Positions 18,501 to 25,178 of a DNA stretch of 38,758 nt are shown here, in pieces. The stretch comes from M55B167 sp964406095 (GTDB lineage Bacteria; Verrucomicrobiota; Kiritimatiellia; RFP12; UBA1067), in the NCBI GenBank assembly GCA_964406095.1, contig CAYOQJ010000054.1, positions 1 to 38,758 on the forward strand, given 5' to 3'. The stretch's first letter is position 1, and each line of letters begins with the position of its first letter. Position numbers and translations under genes: made by a program. The notes beneath the pieces were generated by a model. It worked only from the letters and a program-made list of their open reading frames with translations. It was not told the DNA's origin and made no database searches.

Positions 18501-18558
18501 ATACATAAAGCGCACTGTCACACCACCATGTATGTAGAAATTTCATCACACCATACAT
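15508..18558 (-). CDS. SNF2/HepA-type DEAD-like ATPase
   Basis: Large SWI2/SNF2 superfamily ATPase (1016 residues), a translocase acting on double-stranded DNA or on protein-DNA complexes. The helicase core fills the C-terminal half: motif I ADDMGLGKT near 564-572, motif II DEAQN near 664, motif III TGTPMENN, and in the second lobe GGTGLNL, HFDRWWNPAVENQATDR and motif VI DRAFRIGQQ near 945. The N-terminal 500 residues match only the general pattern of bacterial SNF2 proteins. ATG at 18546 (MKFLHTWW) is an alternative start. It is followed by the SWIM gene with 3 nt between them. It is not linked to restriction or phage genes here, so a defence role is possible but unsupported. Confidence 0.93.
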   Translation of the reverse strand: MYGVMKFLHTWWCDSALYVWAEQDVYHKRVLSKASEENSYSPFSVEHSPLKNLLGSILCVKTDEFELETIELTLPTLTSKGLKYPLPSQEFLINGQHDQRTCDRSRVGLCKWSVHAVRLESRQMVALLSGCPGRNIGNEIFAGHDLLALKELFRFAGALIARGCFLPSALKDHSQHYRALWLPVLAPADIERLNRIESLIPPVALQSTDRHRAVNTLLDSITDAVVRLSVTTTLSRAQALKGKFYSVHDAWLAALRGDSPIIRWPETDELDELSRVLQTWRRPVDFAREANITLVFELFEPTDTAKKEWNLKLSYCQHGRVFNFPQTAKLFNDAEISEYLLMSLGQATLLFLPLERLKIEGRQSVVRLNRQEAHTFINQTAALLRAAGYEIKLPQWCDRKKQQPFALNAKILAHSQRDQRNKTLDAKFEIEWSVTLEGEPVTPKELEELLDGHSPLVYFRGRWIEINLNQLQEALRIWKRKRREICSAREIMQLALSGSRKLSNMEINNLHGQGWIADFIKTLRGENTFRRIAQPAELKGRLRPYQKRGLSWLVFLSEWGLGACLADDMGLGKTIQAIAFILHLKKQSSFKPVLIAGPTSILGNWMHELNCFAPSLKCMLHHGLRRCKDERLMEELRHCDVLITSYTLLYRDYRTLKRIKWSIFVADEAQNIKNSATRQAQVARAIQADHRVALTGTPMENNVGDIWSLMDFLNPGLLGTRQAFRDNFFKPIQSGSDPRAKNRLRKVTSPFILRRLKTDKEIIRDLPEKFENKVYCTLSLEQRQLYQEITESFNRELEELSGIKRRGAVLAVLTALKQICNHPANYLGRSDELADRSGKLERLVEMLNEVFQIGESALIFTQYAQMGALLQTHLCGTFAIDMPFLYGGSSRQAREHMIEGFQKSKEPTAFILSLKAGGTGLNLTRANHVFHFDRWWNPAVENQATDRAFRIGQQKNVMVHKFICAGTLEERIDTLMSSKLILSDEIVGSGEKFLTELSNNKLRQLLQLSGAQSGEN

Positions 18559-18608
18559 TATGCACTTTTTTACATATCACAGTCCATAAAATACGATTCT
18601 TCCCAGCT

Positions 18609-19145
18609 TCAATCTTCTTTTGCCCTCTGTACTCTTCTTTTGCGAATAAATTCCACTCTGCGTTGAACTTTATCACGTTCTTCCCGCATTATTTCAACCA
18701 CTCTGGCACATTGTTGCGCCTTTAAGTTATCACGTATTACTATCAGAACCTTAACTGACAATTTTGCCTGTTCGATTCTCAGACACCCGATCTCTTCGGT
18801 CAATTTTATCATTTCCATAGGGTCACTGCCCGGTACTGTTAAAACATTGATCGCTATTTCCGCCTGCTTACGGGCTTTCTCCCCTATTTTTATACCTAAT
18901 TCCTGCATACAACTATCAATCAGAGCAAATTCTTTTCTTAATTTTTTAACCTGTTCGGGTGAAATTCGGGCTTCTCTGACACATCTTTCACTCAAAATGT
19001 GTTTGGCAAAGCGCAGGTGGTGCATCTCCTTTCTGGCAGATGACTTGGAACCAGGAAGCTTTCCTCTGATTCCCATCTCATTCTGTTGTGCCCAACCCAT
19101 ATTAACTACCATCATTGTCAACAAACATATTATAAGATTTTTCAT
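18609..19145 (-). CDS. Spy/CpxP-like periplasmic helical protein
   Basis: 178 residues with a signal peptide (MKNLIICLLTMMVVNMGWAQ). The mature part is almost entirely helical and highly charged. It carries the repeated pattern of Spy/CpxP-type proteins: ISPEQVKKLRKEF, a central region with two helices, and DNLKAQQCARVVEIMREE where the family has LTPEQ-like residues. Known members are periplasmic chaperones or metal-responsive regulators, so stress protection is a reasonable inference. The strong ribosome site AGAGGA lies 5 nt before the ATG. It is 50 bp upstream of the SNF2 gene on the same strand and is the first gene leaving the dnaA upstream region, divergent from dnaA. Confidence 0.75.
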   Translation of the reverse strand: MKNLIICLLTMMVVNMGWAQQNEMGIRGKLPGSKSSARKEMHHLRFAKHILSERCVREARISPEQVKKLRKEFALIDSCMQELGIKIGEKARKQAEIAINVLTVPGSDPMEMIKLTEEIGCLRIEQAKLSVKVLIVIRDNLKAQQCARVVEIMREERDKVQRRVEFIRKRRVQRAKED

Positions 19146-19367
19146 TATTTTCCTCTGATTACTCTCTTTTTCGATACTTCACTTTAATAAACGAGTTATT
19201 AACATTATTATTGTTACCATGTTCATAAAGTTTATTTTTATGAAAAAAGAGTTGCTTAATTTCGATTCTGGCTTACTTGGTGATGTATACCTCTTTTTTC
19301 TTTGTATCAAAATTTTCAAGTTTAACTATAAAGAATTAATTTTTTGTTTTGTTCTAAATTTTTTTTC

Positions 19368-19394
19368 ATAACATGTTCATATTTAACATGTTAT
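19368..19394. repeat. 10-bp inverted repeat upstream of dnaA
   Basis: ATAACATGTT (19368-19377) and AACATGTTAT (19385-19394) are exact reverse complements with a 7-nt spacer. The core AACATGTT is itself a palindrome, so each half is a possible dimer-binding site. It directly abuts the 28-bp tandem repeats. Confidence 0.7.
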
Positions 19395-19450
19395 TTGATT
19401 ATTTTTGTAATCAAATCTTAAATTGATTATTTTTGTAATCAAATCTTAAA
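19395..19450. repeat. Two identical tandem 28-bp repeats, each with an inner hairpin
   Basis: Units 19395-19422 and 19423-19450 are identical over all 28 bp. Within each, TTGATTA and TAATCAA are perfect inverted repeats around TTTTTG, followed by ATCTTAAA. They lie about 150 bp upstream of dnaA. They could be protein-binding iterons or part of a DNA-unwinding element. With only two copies and no spacer they are not a CRISPR. Confidence 0.85.
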
Positions 19451-19603
19451 TTTCCTCCTCGTATTTTATTTTATTTTAAAACTATAAATCCTTTTTAAAA
19501 GGTAACTTACAAGATTTTTTTATAAGCCTGTTAATAACCTGTTTACAGATTGATTATTAAATTGACTTGCTACTCTTTATCCATTGTTGTTTAACTGTGA
19601 CTT

Positions 19604-20977
19604 ATGGAAGCGACAAGTTTATGGAACAAAGCCTGTAATCAAATGCAGGAGGTGCTCAGCCGTGATGTTTATGAGCGATGGATCGAGGTTATAGAACCAG
19701 TTTCCATCGAAAACAACAATCTTATTTTGAATGTTGACAATGAATTTTTAAAAAATTGGGTTCACGACCACTATAAAGATTTTATTATGGATGCTCTTCT
19801 GGTTTCAGGAGCTCCTTCGGACATAAAAATCTCTTTTTTTATTAAAACCAATGATAATTTAAGCAATACACCCCTAATTGAAAACGTCAAAAAAAAACAA
19901 TCATTGCGCTCTAACGTTCCTGTTTCTAACAGAACAGCGCCTTTGAATAAAAATTTTACTTTCGATAATTTTGTGACAGGTCCCTCCAACAGTTTCGCCC
20001 ATGCCACTGCTCTTGGTGTTTGCCAATCACCTGGCCGAGCTTACAACCCTCTCTTCATATACGGTCAGACCGGTCTTGGTAAAACACATCTTATGCAGGC
20101 TATTGGTCATAAAGTTTTAGAGTCCTCGGGTATCAGCGTGCGTTATGTTACCACTGAAACACTTTTAAATGAATATGTTGACGCCTTGATGGATCGCAGT
20201 ACTGTCAATTTTCGCAATAAATATCGAAAAACCGATGTTCTGCTAATCGATGATATTCAATTTTTAAGTAAGCGTGAGGGGTTACAGGAGGAATTTTTTC
20301 ATACCTTCAACTCTTTATACGATTCCCATAAACAGATTATAATGACCAGTGACCGCCCTACACGTGATATGCAAGGTCTCATAGAACCGCGTTTGGTTTC
20401 AAGATTCGAGTGGGGTTTGGTAACGGAAATTGAATCCCCTGATTTCGAGACCCGTCTGGCTATTCTACGTTACAAGCAGTCGCTACTTAAAATGAATATT
20501 TCCGACTATCTGCTTACCTTCATTGCCGAAAACATTAAGTCCAACGTTCGCGCTCTTGAAGGTGCTCTAAACCGAACTGTAAATTTCATAAAAATCAATC
20601 CTCAAATTAACTTGACTATTGATAATTTAAAGACACTTCTGAAAGACCAGCTTACCAATGAAGTCCAAAAGGATATCTCCTTTGACGATATCCAGAAAAC
20701 TGTAGCTGATTTTTATGATATAAAACTTTCCGATATGTCCAGCAAAAACCGCTCCCGCTCCCTAGCCGCACCGCGTCAGATCGCCATGTATCTCTGTCGC
20801 AAACTTACCCGTGCTTCACTGCCTGAAATCGCCAAGGCCTTTGACAAGACTCATGCCACCATCATGCACGGTTGCACCATCGTACAGGATCGCACTCAGA
20901 TAGAGCCTGACATGCTCAACTCCCTGCGTGAAATTGTACGCCGCCTCGGCAAGGATCCTGCTGAATACAATATCTGA
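19604..20977 (+). CDS. dnaA: Chromosomal replication initiator DnaA
   Basis: Binds DnaA boxes at oriC, oligomerises with ATP, opens the duplex and loads the helicase. It has 457 residues. Domain I is at 1-80, followed by a short linker, then the AAA+ domain with Walker A GQTGLGKT (154-161), Walker B LLIDDIQF (213-220) and sensor region MTSDRP. Domain IV is at about 358-457. Its box-recognition signature reads AFDKTHATIMHG (412-423) where E. coli has FGGRDHTTVLHA. Arg-Asp-His-Thr is thus replaced by Lys-Thr-His-Ala, with one residue fewer. The domain IV helix with SLAAPRQIAMYL is otherwise typical. No Shine-Dalgarno sequence precedes the ATG. The dnaA-dnaN order is standard. Confidence 0.98.
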   Translation: MEATSLWNKACNQMQEVLSRDVYERWIEVIEPVSIENNNLILNVDNEFLKNWVHDHYKDFIMDALLVSGAPSDIKISFFIKTNDNLSNTPLIENVKKKQSLRSNVPVSNRTAPLNKNFTFDNFVTGPSNSFAHATALGVCQSPGRAYNPLFIYGQTGLGKTHLMQAIGHKVLESSGISVRYVTTETLLNEYVDALMDRSTVNFRNKYRKTDVLLIDDIQFLSKREGLQEEFFHTFNSLYDSHKQIIMTSDRPTRDMQGLIEPRLVSRFEWGLVTEIESPDFETRLAILRYKQSLLKMNISDYLLTFIAENIKSNVRALEGALNRTVNFIKINPQINLTIDNLKTLLKDQLTNEVQKDISFDDIQKTVADFYDIKLSDMSSKNRSRSLAAPRQIAMYLCRKLTRASLPEIAKAFDKTHATIMHGCTIVQDRTQIEPDMLNSLREIVRRLGKDPAEYNI

Positions 20978-21280
20978 AAGTGATTTGATAAGTTGTTAAT
21001 AAACTGCTCAACTTATTATCATAACATTATTACAACTGTATGTTTATCAACAACACTTTTATGAGAAGCTCTTTTATTAACATTCAACCCACAGTTTACA
21101 ATTGTTTTATCTACAGCTCATTTTTGAAGCAAGGTTTTCTTAATAAAGGATTTACGTATTTATTAACATTATTAACAAAGCCTATTACTACTACTAATCT
21201 TTCTTTACTTTAATTATAATATTAGCTTAAAATGCGGGTTCAACCGTTAATTGGGTTTTTATGGAAAGGAATGTGGAAAA
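20978..21280. other. Probable oriC: dnaA-dnaN intergenic region with a DnaA-box-like cluster
   Basis: About 300 bp with no gene, very rich in A+T. Box-like nonamers: TTATTAACA on the minus strand (20994-21002), TTATCAACA (21044-21052), TTATTAACA (21074-21082), TTATCTACA (21107-21115), and two directly joined TTATTAACA copies (21160-21168 and 21169-21177). The classical box is TTATCCACA, so these differ at positions 5-7. A TATAAT at 21215-21220 could serve a dnaN promoter. A box cluster plus AT-rich DNA next to dnaA is the usual form of a bacterial origin; that this one is functional is an inference. Confidence 0.75.
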
Positions 21281-22375
21281 ATGAAATTTTCCATTGTGCG
21301 TTCAACTTTTTTGGATGCTCTTCAAAAGGTACAGAACATAGTTCCGGCAAAAGGAAACTTACAGATTCTTTCAAATGCCATGATACAGGCGGAGGATGAA
21401 AGGCTCTGTATAACCACAACCGATCTGGATATGTCGGTACGGTGTTACATTGAGTGTGAAGTTGAGGAACCGGGCAGTGTGACACTTCCGATCCGCAGAC
21501 TTTCCAGCATCATTCGCGAGATGAATGAGGGCAGAATTCAGGTTGAAATCGATAATCGGGATGTGGCTTCTTTGCAATCTGGCGCGGACTTTTTCAAAAT
21601 TTATGGTCTGTCGATTCAAGATTTTCCTCCCATACCGGATGCCGAGGGAAAATTTTCATATTCGATAGATCAGGGTGTTTTTAAAGAGATGTTGCGTAAA
21701 ACTTATTACGCGGCTTCACAGGATGAGACCAGAATGATTCTCAATGGAGTTTTGATGTCGTTTAAGGAGAACAAACTCACAACTGTTGCAACAGACGGTC
21801 GTCGGCTGGCACTGGTCGAACAGGAGATTGATGTTTCAGAAACTGCCGAATGTGATGTGGTTATTCCGTCTAAAGCGGTTAATGAGCTGCTTAAAATTTT
21901 GAATGATGAGGGTGAATTTAAAATCTATATTCAAAACAATCAGGTTATTTTTGATCTGGAAGAGAGTATTATGAGCACAAAGGTGATTGAGGGTGTGTAT
22001 CCTAATTACCGCCAGGTGATACCAGCCGGATGTGATGAAAGGGTGATTGTTGAAAGAGAACTTCTTAATTCGGCAATCAGGCGTGTTTCGATTGTAACCT
22101 CGGAGACTACGGACAATGTCAGACTTACTTTTGCCGCCAATCAGCTGACGATCAATACGAATACGCCGGATGTGGGGGAAGCGCGTTCAACAGTACCGAT
22201 AAAATACGCCGGTAAGGAGATATCAATCGTATTTAAACCGGAATTTGTCATGGACCCCCTGAAAAATATTGATGATGATGAAATTTATTTTGAAATAAAT
22301 GATGGATTCAGTCCTGCGTTGCTGAAGTGTTCACTGCCGTTTCTTTATGTTTTGATGCCTCTGAGAGTAAATTAG
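21281..22375 (+). CDS. dnaN: DNA polymerase III beta sliding clamp
   Basis: Ring-shaped processivity clamp that tethers the replicative polymerase and other partners to DNA. 364 residues, the usual size, with three repeated clamp folds. MKFSIVRSTFLDALQKVQNIVP is the standard opening (shown here only as MKFSIVRSTFL then LQKVQN). The C-terminus ends in PFLYVLMPLRVN, matching the family's conserved LMP(M/L)R ending. I chose ATG at 21281, because the in-frame TTG at 21251 would add ten unconserved residues. Purine-rich AAAGGA lies upstream. recF and gyrB, which often follow dnaN, are absent; a tRNA gene and tex come next instead. Confidence 0.97.
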   Translation: MKFSIVRSTFLDALQKVQNIVPAKGNLQILSNAMIQAEDERLCITTTDLDMSVRCYIECEVEEPGSVTLPIRRLSSIIREMNEGRIQVEIDNRDVASLQSGADFFKIYGLSIQDFPPIPDAEGKFSYSIDQGVFKEMLRKTYYAASQDETRMILNGVLMSFKENKLTTVATDGRRLALVEQEIDVSETAECDVVIPSKAVNELLKILNDEGEFKIYIQNNQVIFDLEESIMSTKVIEGVYPNYRQVIPAGCDERVIVERELLNSAIRRVSIVTSETTDNVRLTFAANQLTINTNTPDVGEARSTVPIKYAGKEISIVFKPEFVMDPLKNIDDDEIYFEINDGFSPALLKCSLPFLYVLMPLRVN

Positions 22376-22398
22376 AGTGAGGAAAATAAAAAATGAGG

Positions 22399-22428
22399 TT
22401 GATAAAACGAGGCAATTTTGTTTATTCT
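22399..22428 (+). promoter_or_regulatory. Candidate promoter of the tRNA gene
   Basis: TTGATA (22399-22404), an 18-bp spacer, then TATTCT (22423-22428). The position, 24 bp before the tRNA, is suitable. Confidence 0.45.
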
Positions 22429-22452
22429 AATTCCACTTACGTGAGAAAAAAG

Positions 22453-22526
22453 TGCCTCATGGTGTAACGGCAGCACAGCAGACTCTGACTCTGCTTGTCT
22501 AGGTTCAAATCCTAGTGAGGCAACCA
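22453..22526 (+). tRNA. tRNA-Gln (anticodon CUG)
   Basis: 74 nt including an encoded CCA end. The acceptor stem is TGCCTCA (22453-22459) with TGAGGCA (22516-22522). The anticodon stem GCAGA/TCTGC encloses loop CTCTGAC, giving anticodon CTG, which reads CAG. The T-arm has GGTTCAAATCC. The discriminator is A and CCA is at 22524-22526. It stands alone between dnaN and tex. Confidence 0.95.
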
Positions 22527-22530
22527 TTTT

Positions 22531-22576
22531 AAAAACTTCATAAATCTTATATAAAAGGGTTTTTGAAGTTTTTTTT
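22531..22576 (+). terminator. Rho-independent terminator of the tRNA gene
   Basis: AAAAACTTC (22531-22539) pairs with GAAGTTTTT (22565-22573), and the T-run continues to 22576. The loop is long (25 nt) and AT-rich. It ends 19 bp before the tex start, so tex needs its own promoter or read-through. Confidence 0.6.
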
Positions 22577-22595
22577 ATATCAGGATATAAAAAAT

Positions 22596-24878
22596 ATGTG
22601 TTCAGAGATCATTTCGGTTGTAGTTAGTGAACTCAAAATTTCCCGGCGTCAGATAATTGCCGTTAAATCGCTGCTCGATGAAGGCAATACAGTGCCATTC
22701 ATTGCGCGTTATCGCAAAGAACAGCATAACAATCTCGACGAAGTTCAGATTATTGAGATTAAAGATAAATTGGAGTATTACAGCGAACTTGAAGAACGTA
22801 AGAAAACAATAATCAAGGTTATCGATGAGCAGGGAAAACTGAACTCTGCTCTCAAAAAAAAGATAGAGAGTTGCACCAGCAAAACATTATTGGAGGATAT
22901 TTATCTGCCTTACCGCCCAAAAAGACGTTCGCGTGCGATGATAGCACGCGAGAAGGGCTTGCAGGAATTGGCCGATATTATCATGGAACAGGACGATAAA
23001 AATCCTGAGGAAGAGGCGGTAAAATTCATTGATGTTGATAAAAAATTAAAGAGTGTAGAGGATGTTTTAAAGGGAGCTGTGGATATTGTGGCCGAAGCTG
23101 TGGCGGAGAATGCAGAGGTTCGAAAGGTTGCACGAAATTATATATATGGCAATGGGATTTTGGAGTCAAGAGTTCATGATAATGTGACAGAACCAACAAA
23201 ATATGAGCAGTACTATGAGTATGACGAAAAAATTACGTCCATCCCATCCCATCGTTTTCTCGCAATAAAAAGAGGTCAGAGTGAGGGTATATTAAAGGTT
23301 CATCTACGCTGTGATTCCGGTATCATTATCGAAAAGCTGGAAAAAATATTCAATCTCAACGAAAGATGTGCCGCTGCCGCCACTCTCAAACATGCGATTA
23401 AAGAAAGTTATAGAAGGCTGCTCTTTCCATCGCTGGAAATAGATGTAATGGTTGAGTGCAAATTGAGTTCGGATCGTGGAGCAATCAATATTTTTGCGAT
23501 TAATTTAAGAAATTTACTGATGCAACCTCCACTGGGGAGGAAGGTGGTGTTGGCTGTTGATCCAGGTCTTAGAACCGGTTGCAAATGTGCGGTTATTGAT
23601 GCCACAGGAAAATTTTTGGAAACAAAAACTATTTACCTTTTAAAGGGCGAAAGAAGTCAGATAGAAGCAAAGGTTGATATTTGTAAGATGATAGCCAAAT
23701 ATCGGCCTGCCGCGATTGCGGTCGGCAATGGAACCGGTGGAAGGGAAACGGAACATTTTATAAAAAAGGTTTTTAAAGAGGCCAATATTAAAGATACGCT
23801 TGTAGTTTCAGTCAATGAAGCCGGTGCTTCCGTATACAGTGCCTCCGAAATAGCTCGCGAAGAGTTTGGAGATATTGACTTAACTGTGAGAGGAGCTATA
23901 TCCATCGGACGCCGTTTGCAGGATCCTTTGGCGGAACTGGTAAAAATTGACCCTAAAGCCATTGGTGTAGGACAGTATCAGCACGATGTAAATCAGAATC
24001 TGCTTGCTGAAAAACTGAATGAAGTTGTTGTAAGTTGCGTTAATCATGTGGGTGTCGAATTGAATACTGCCAGTGCCCCGTTGCTTGCACATGTTTCAGG
24101 TATAGGTTCTGTTCTGGCTAAAAAAATTGTTGAATACCGCGATGCAAACGGAGCTTTTAAATCACGGAATGATATTTCAAAAGTTCCAGGACTTGGTCCT
24201 AAAACATTTGAACAGGCTGCTGGATTTCTTAGAATTCACGGGGCTCCCTATCCATTGGATAACTCGGCAGTCCACCCTGAACGTTATAAATTGGTGGAAA
24301 AAATGGCGGCGGACCTTAATGCCGATCTAAAGGAAATAGTCGGCAATAAGGATATGGTGGAAAAAATAGCGCTTATAAAATATGTTTCAGATAGTGTAGG
24401 AGAACTTACACTTAAAGATATTGTAAACGAATTGAAAAAACCGGGCAGAGACCCTCGTGATAAATTTGAAAAACCTGCATTTAGAGATGATGTTCTTGAA
24501 CTTGAAGATGTCAAAGAAGGCATGATCCTTGAAGGTATTGTTACTAATGTGACCGCTTTTGGGGCCTTTGTTGACATAGGTGTGCATCAGGATGGTCTGG
24601 TTCATGTTTCTGAACTAGCAAACAGATATGTAAAAGATCCGGCAGAAATAGTTAAAACCGGAGATAAAATAAAAGTAACGGTTTTGAGTGTTGACCTTAA
24701 ACGACGGAGAATTTCTCTGTCAGCTAAACATGGAAAGTCGCCAGCGAATAATAAAAAACTCCAAAATAGAGAAAAAAGATTTTCACGGAGTAATTCCGGA
24801 AATAAAAACCGAGAGAGAATTCCAAAAAAAGGCGGATATAAAAGTGGTTTTACTGCAAATCCATTTGCCGATCTCTAA
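22596..24878 (+). CDS. tex: Tex-family RNA-binding transcription accessory protein
   Basis: Homologue of Tex/YhgF, a nucleic-acid-binding factor related to eukaryotic Spt6. 760 residues. The helical Tex N-terminal domain covers about 1-190 (VPFIARYRKE near 30-40). The YqgF-like nuclease fold begins near 316 (VVLAVDPGLRTGCK). A helix-hairpin-helix region is at about 497-545 (VSGIGSVLAKKIVEYR and KVPGLGPKTFEQAAGFLR). The S1 domain is at about 639-712 (GMILEGIVTNVTAFGAFVDIG, split by me at VTAFGAFVDIG). A basic Lys/Arg/Asn-rich tail follows. ATG 22596 is used with AGGA upstream; a TTG at 22563 lies inside the tRNA terminator. Confidence 0.96.
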   Translation: MCSEIISVVVSELKISRRQIIAVKSLLDEGNTVPFIARYRKEQHNNLDEVQIIEIKDKLEYYSELEERKKTIIKVIDEQGKLNSALKKKIESCTSKTLLEDIYLPYRPKRRSRAMIAREKGLQELADIIMEQDDKNPEEEAVKFIDVDKKLKSVEDVLKGAVDIVAEAVAENAEVRKVARNYIYGNGILESRVHDNVTEPTKYEQYYEYDEKITSIPSHRFLAIKRGQSEGILKVHLRCDSGIIIEKLEKIFNLNERCAAAATLKHAIKESYRRLLFPSLEIDVMVECKLSSDRGAINIFAINLRNLLMQPPLGRKVVLAVDPGLRTGCKCAVIDATGKFLETKTIYLLKGERSQIEAKVDICKMIAKYRPAAIAVGNGTGGRETEHFIKKVFKEANIKDTLVVSVNEAGASVYSASEIAREEFGDIDLTVRGAISIGRRLQDPLAELVKIDPKAIGVGQYQHDVNQNLLAEKLNEVVVSCVNHVGVELNTASAPLLAHVSGIGSVLAKKIVEYRDANGAFKSRNDISKVPGLGPKTFEQAAGFLRIHGAPYPLDNSAVHPERYKLVEKMAADLNADLKEIVGNKDMVEKIALIKYVSDSVGELTLKDIVNELKKPGRDPRDKFEKPAFRDDVLELEDVKEGMILEGIVTNVTAFGAFVDIGVHQDGLVHVSELANRYVKDPAEIVKTGDKIKVTVLSVDLKRRRISLSAKHGKSPANNKKLQNREKRFSRSNSGNKNRERIPKKGGYKSGFTANPFADL

Positions 24879-24915
24879 TTTATAATCTGAACAGTTACTA
24901 TTTGGTAACCCTAGT

Positions 24916-25106
24916 ATCCCATAGGGATGTTGGAATTTACTCAAATTCCAACGTTGGCATCTATTATGCGGGGGGCTGAAAAGGTCAAGCCCGCAGGCAC
25001 GCATAATTTTTTGATAAAGAAGTGCTGGTTTGACGGTTAAGTTTTCCTGTAACCTACAGGAATGAAAATAAAACACACACCAAACAAACCAGCAATCCTA
25101 TGGGAT
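24916..25106. repeat. 191-bp nested inverted-repeat element (MITE-like or structured RNA)
   Basis: Outer 10-bp perfect inverted repeats ATCCCATAGG (24916-24925) and CCTATGGGAT (25097-25106) enclose three further hairpins. Hairpin 1: GTTGGAATTT/AAATTCCAAC (24929-24952). Hairpin 2: ATTATGCG/CGCATAAT (24963-25007), with an inner GGGCTGA/TCAaGCCC stem and then a T-run. Hairpin 3: TGCTGGTTTG/CAAACCAGCA (25023-25032 and 25085-25094), with an inner TTCCTGTA/TACAGGAA stem (25044-25062). No transposase is encoded, and I saw no clear target-site duplication. It could be a non-autonomous transposable element, a structured RNA or a compound terminator. Confidence 0.65.
24963..25012 (+). terminator. Terminator-like hairpin after tex
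   Basis: ATTATGCG (24963-24970) pairs with CGCATAAT (25000-25007), with an inner G+C-rich stem, and T residues run from 25007 to 25012. It lies 85 bp after the tex stop, inside the nested-repeat element, and would end tex transcripts. Confidence 0.55.
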
Positions 25107-25178
25107 GATAATGTAAACATTTCATTTGACGCAACGGAATTAGATGGCTAAAGTCAACAACAGGTAAGGGGAGTGGCG

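Larger units (their letters stand above)
19146..19603. other. AT-rich region upstream of dnaA (no gene)
   Basis: 458 bp without a coding gene, extremely rich in A+T. It contains DnaA-box-like nonamers TTATTAACA (19196-19204, plus), TTATTAACA on the minus strand (19529-19537) and TTATCCATT (19577-19585, close to the classical box). It also holds a 10-bp inverted repeat and two tandem 28-bp palindromic repeats. A candidate -35 TTGACT (19562-19567) has no clear -10. The layout fits the dnaA promoter with autoregulation, and possibly the unwinding part of a bipartite origin; both are inferences. Confidence 0.65.

Noticed and set aside
15508..18558. SNF2-SWIM pair as a phage-defence island
   Set aside because: No methylase, nuclease, DISARM-type or other defence gene is adjacent, so the label is not supported here.
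19395..19450. Two 28-bp identical repeats resembling CRISPR repeats
   Set aside because: They are directly adjacent with no spacer, only two copies exist, and no cas gene is near. They are better read as origin-type tandem repeats.
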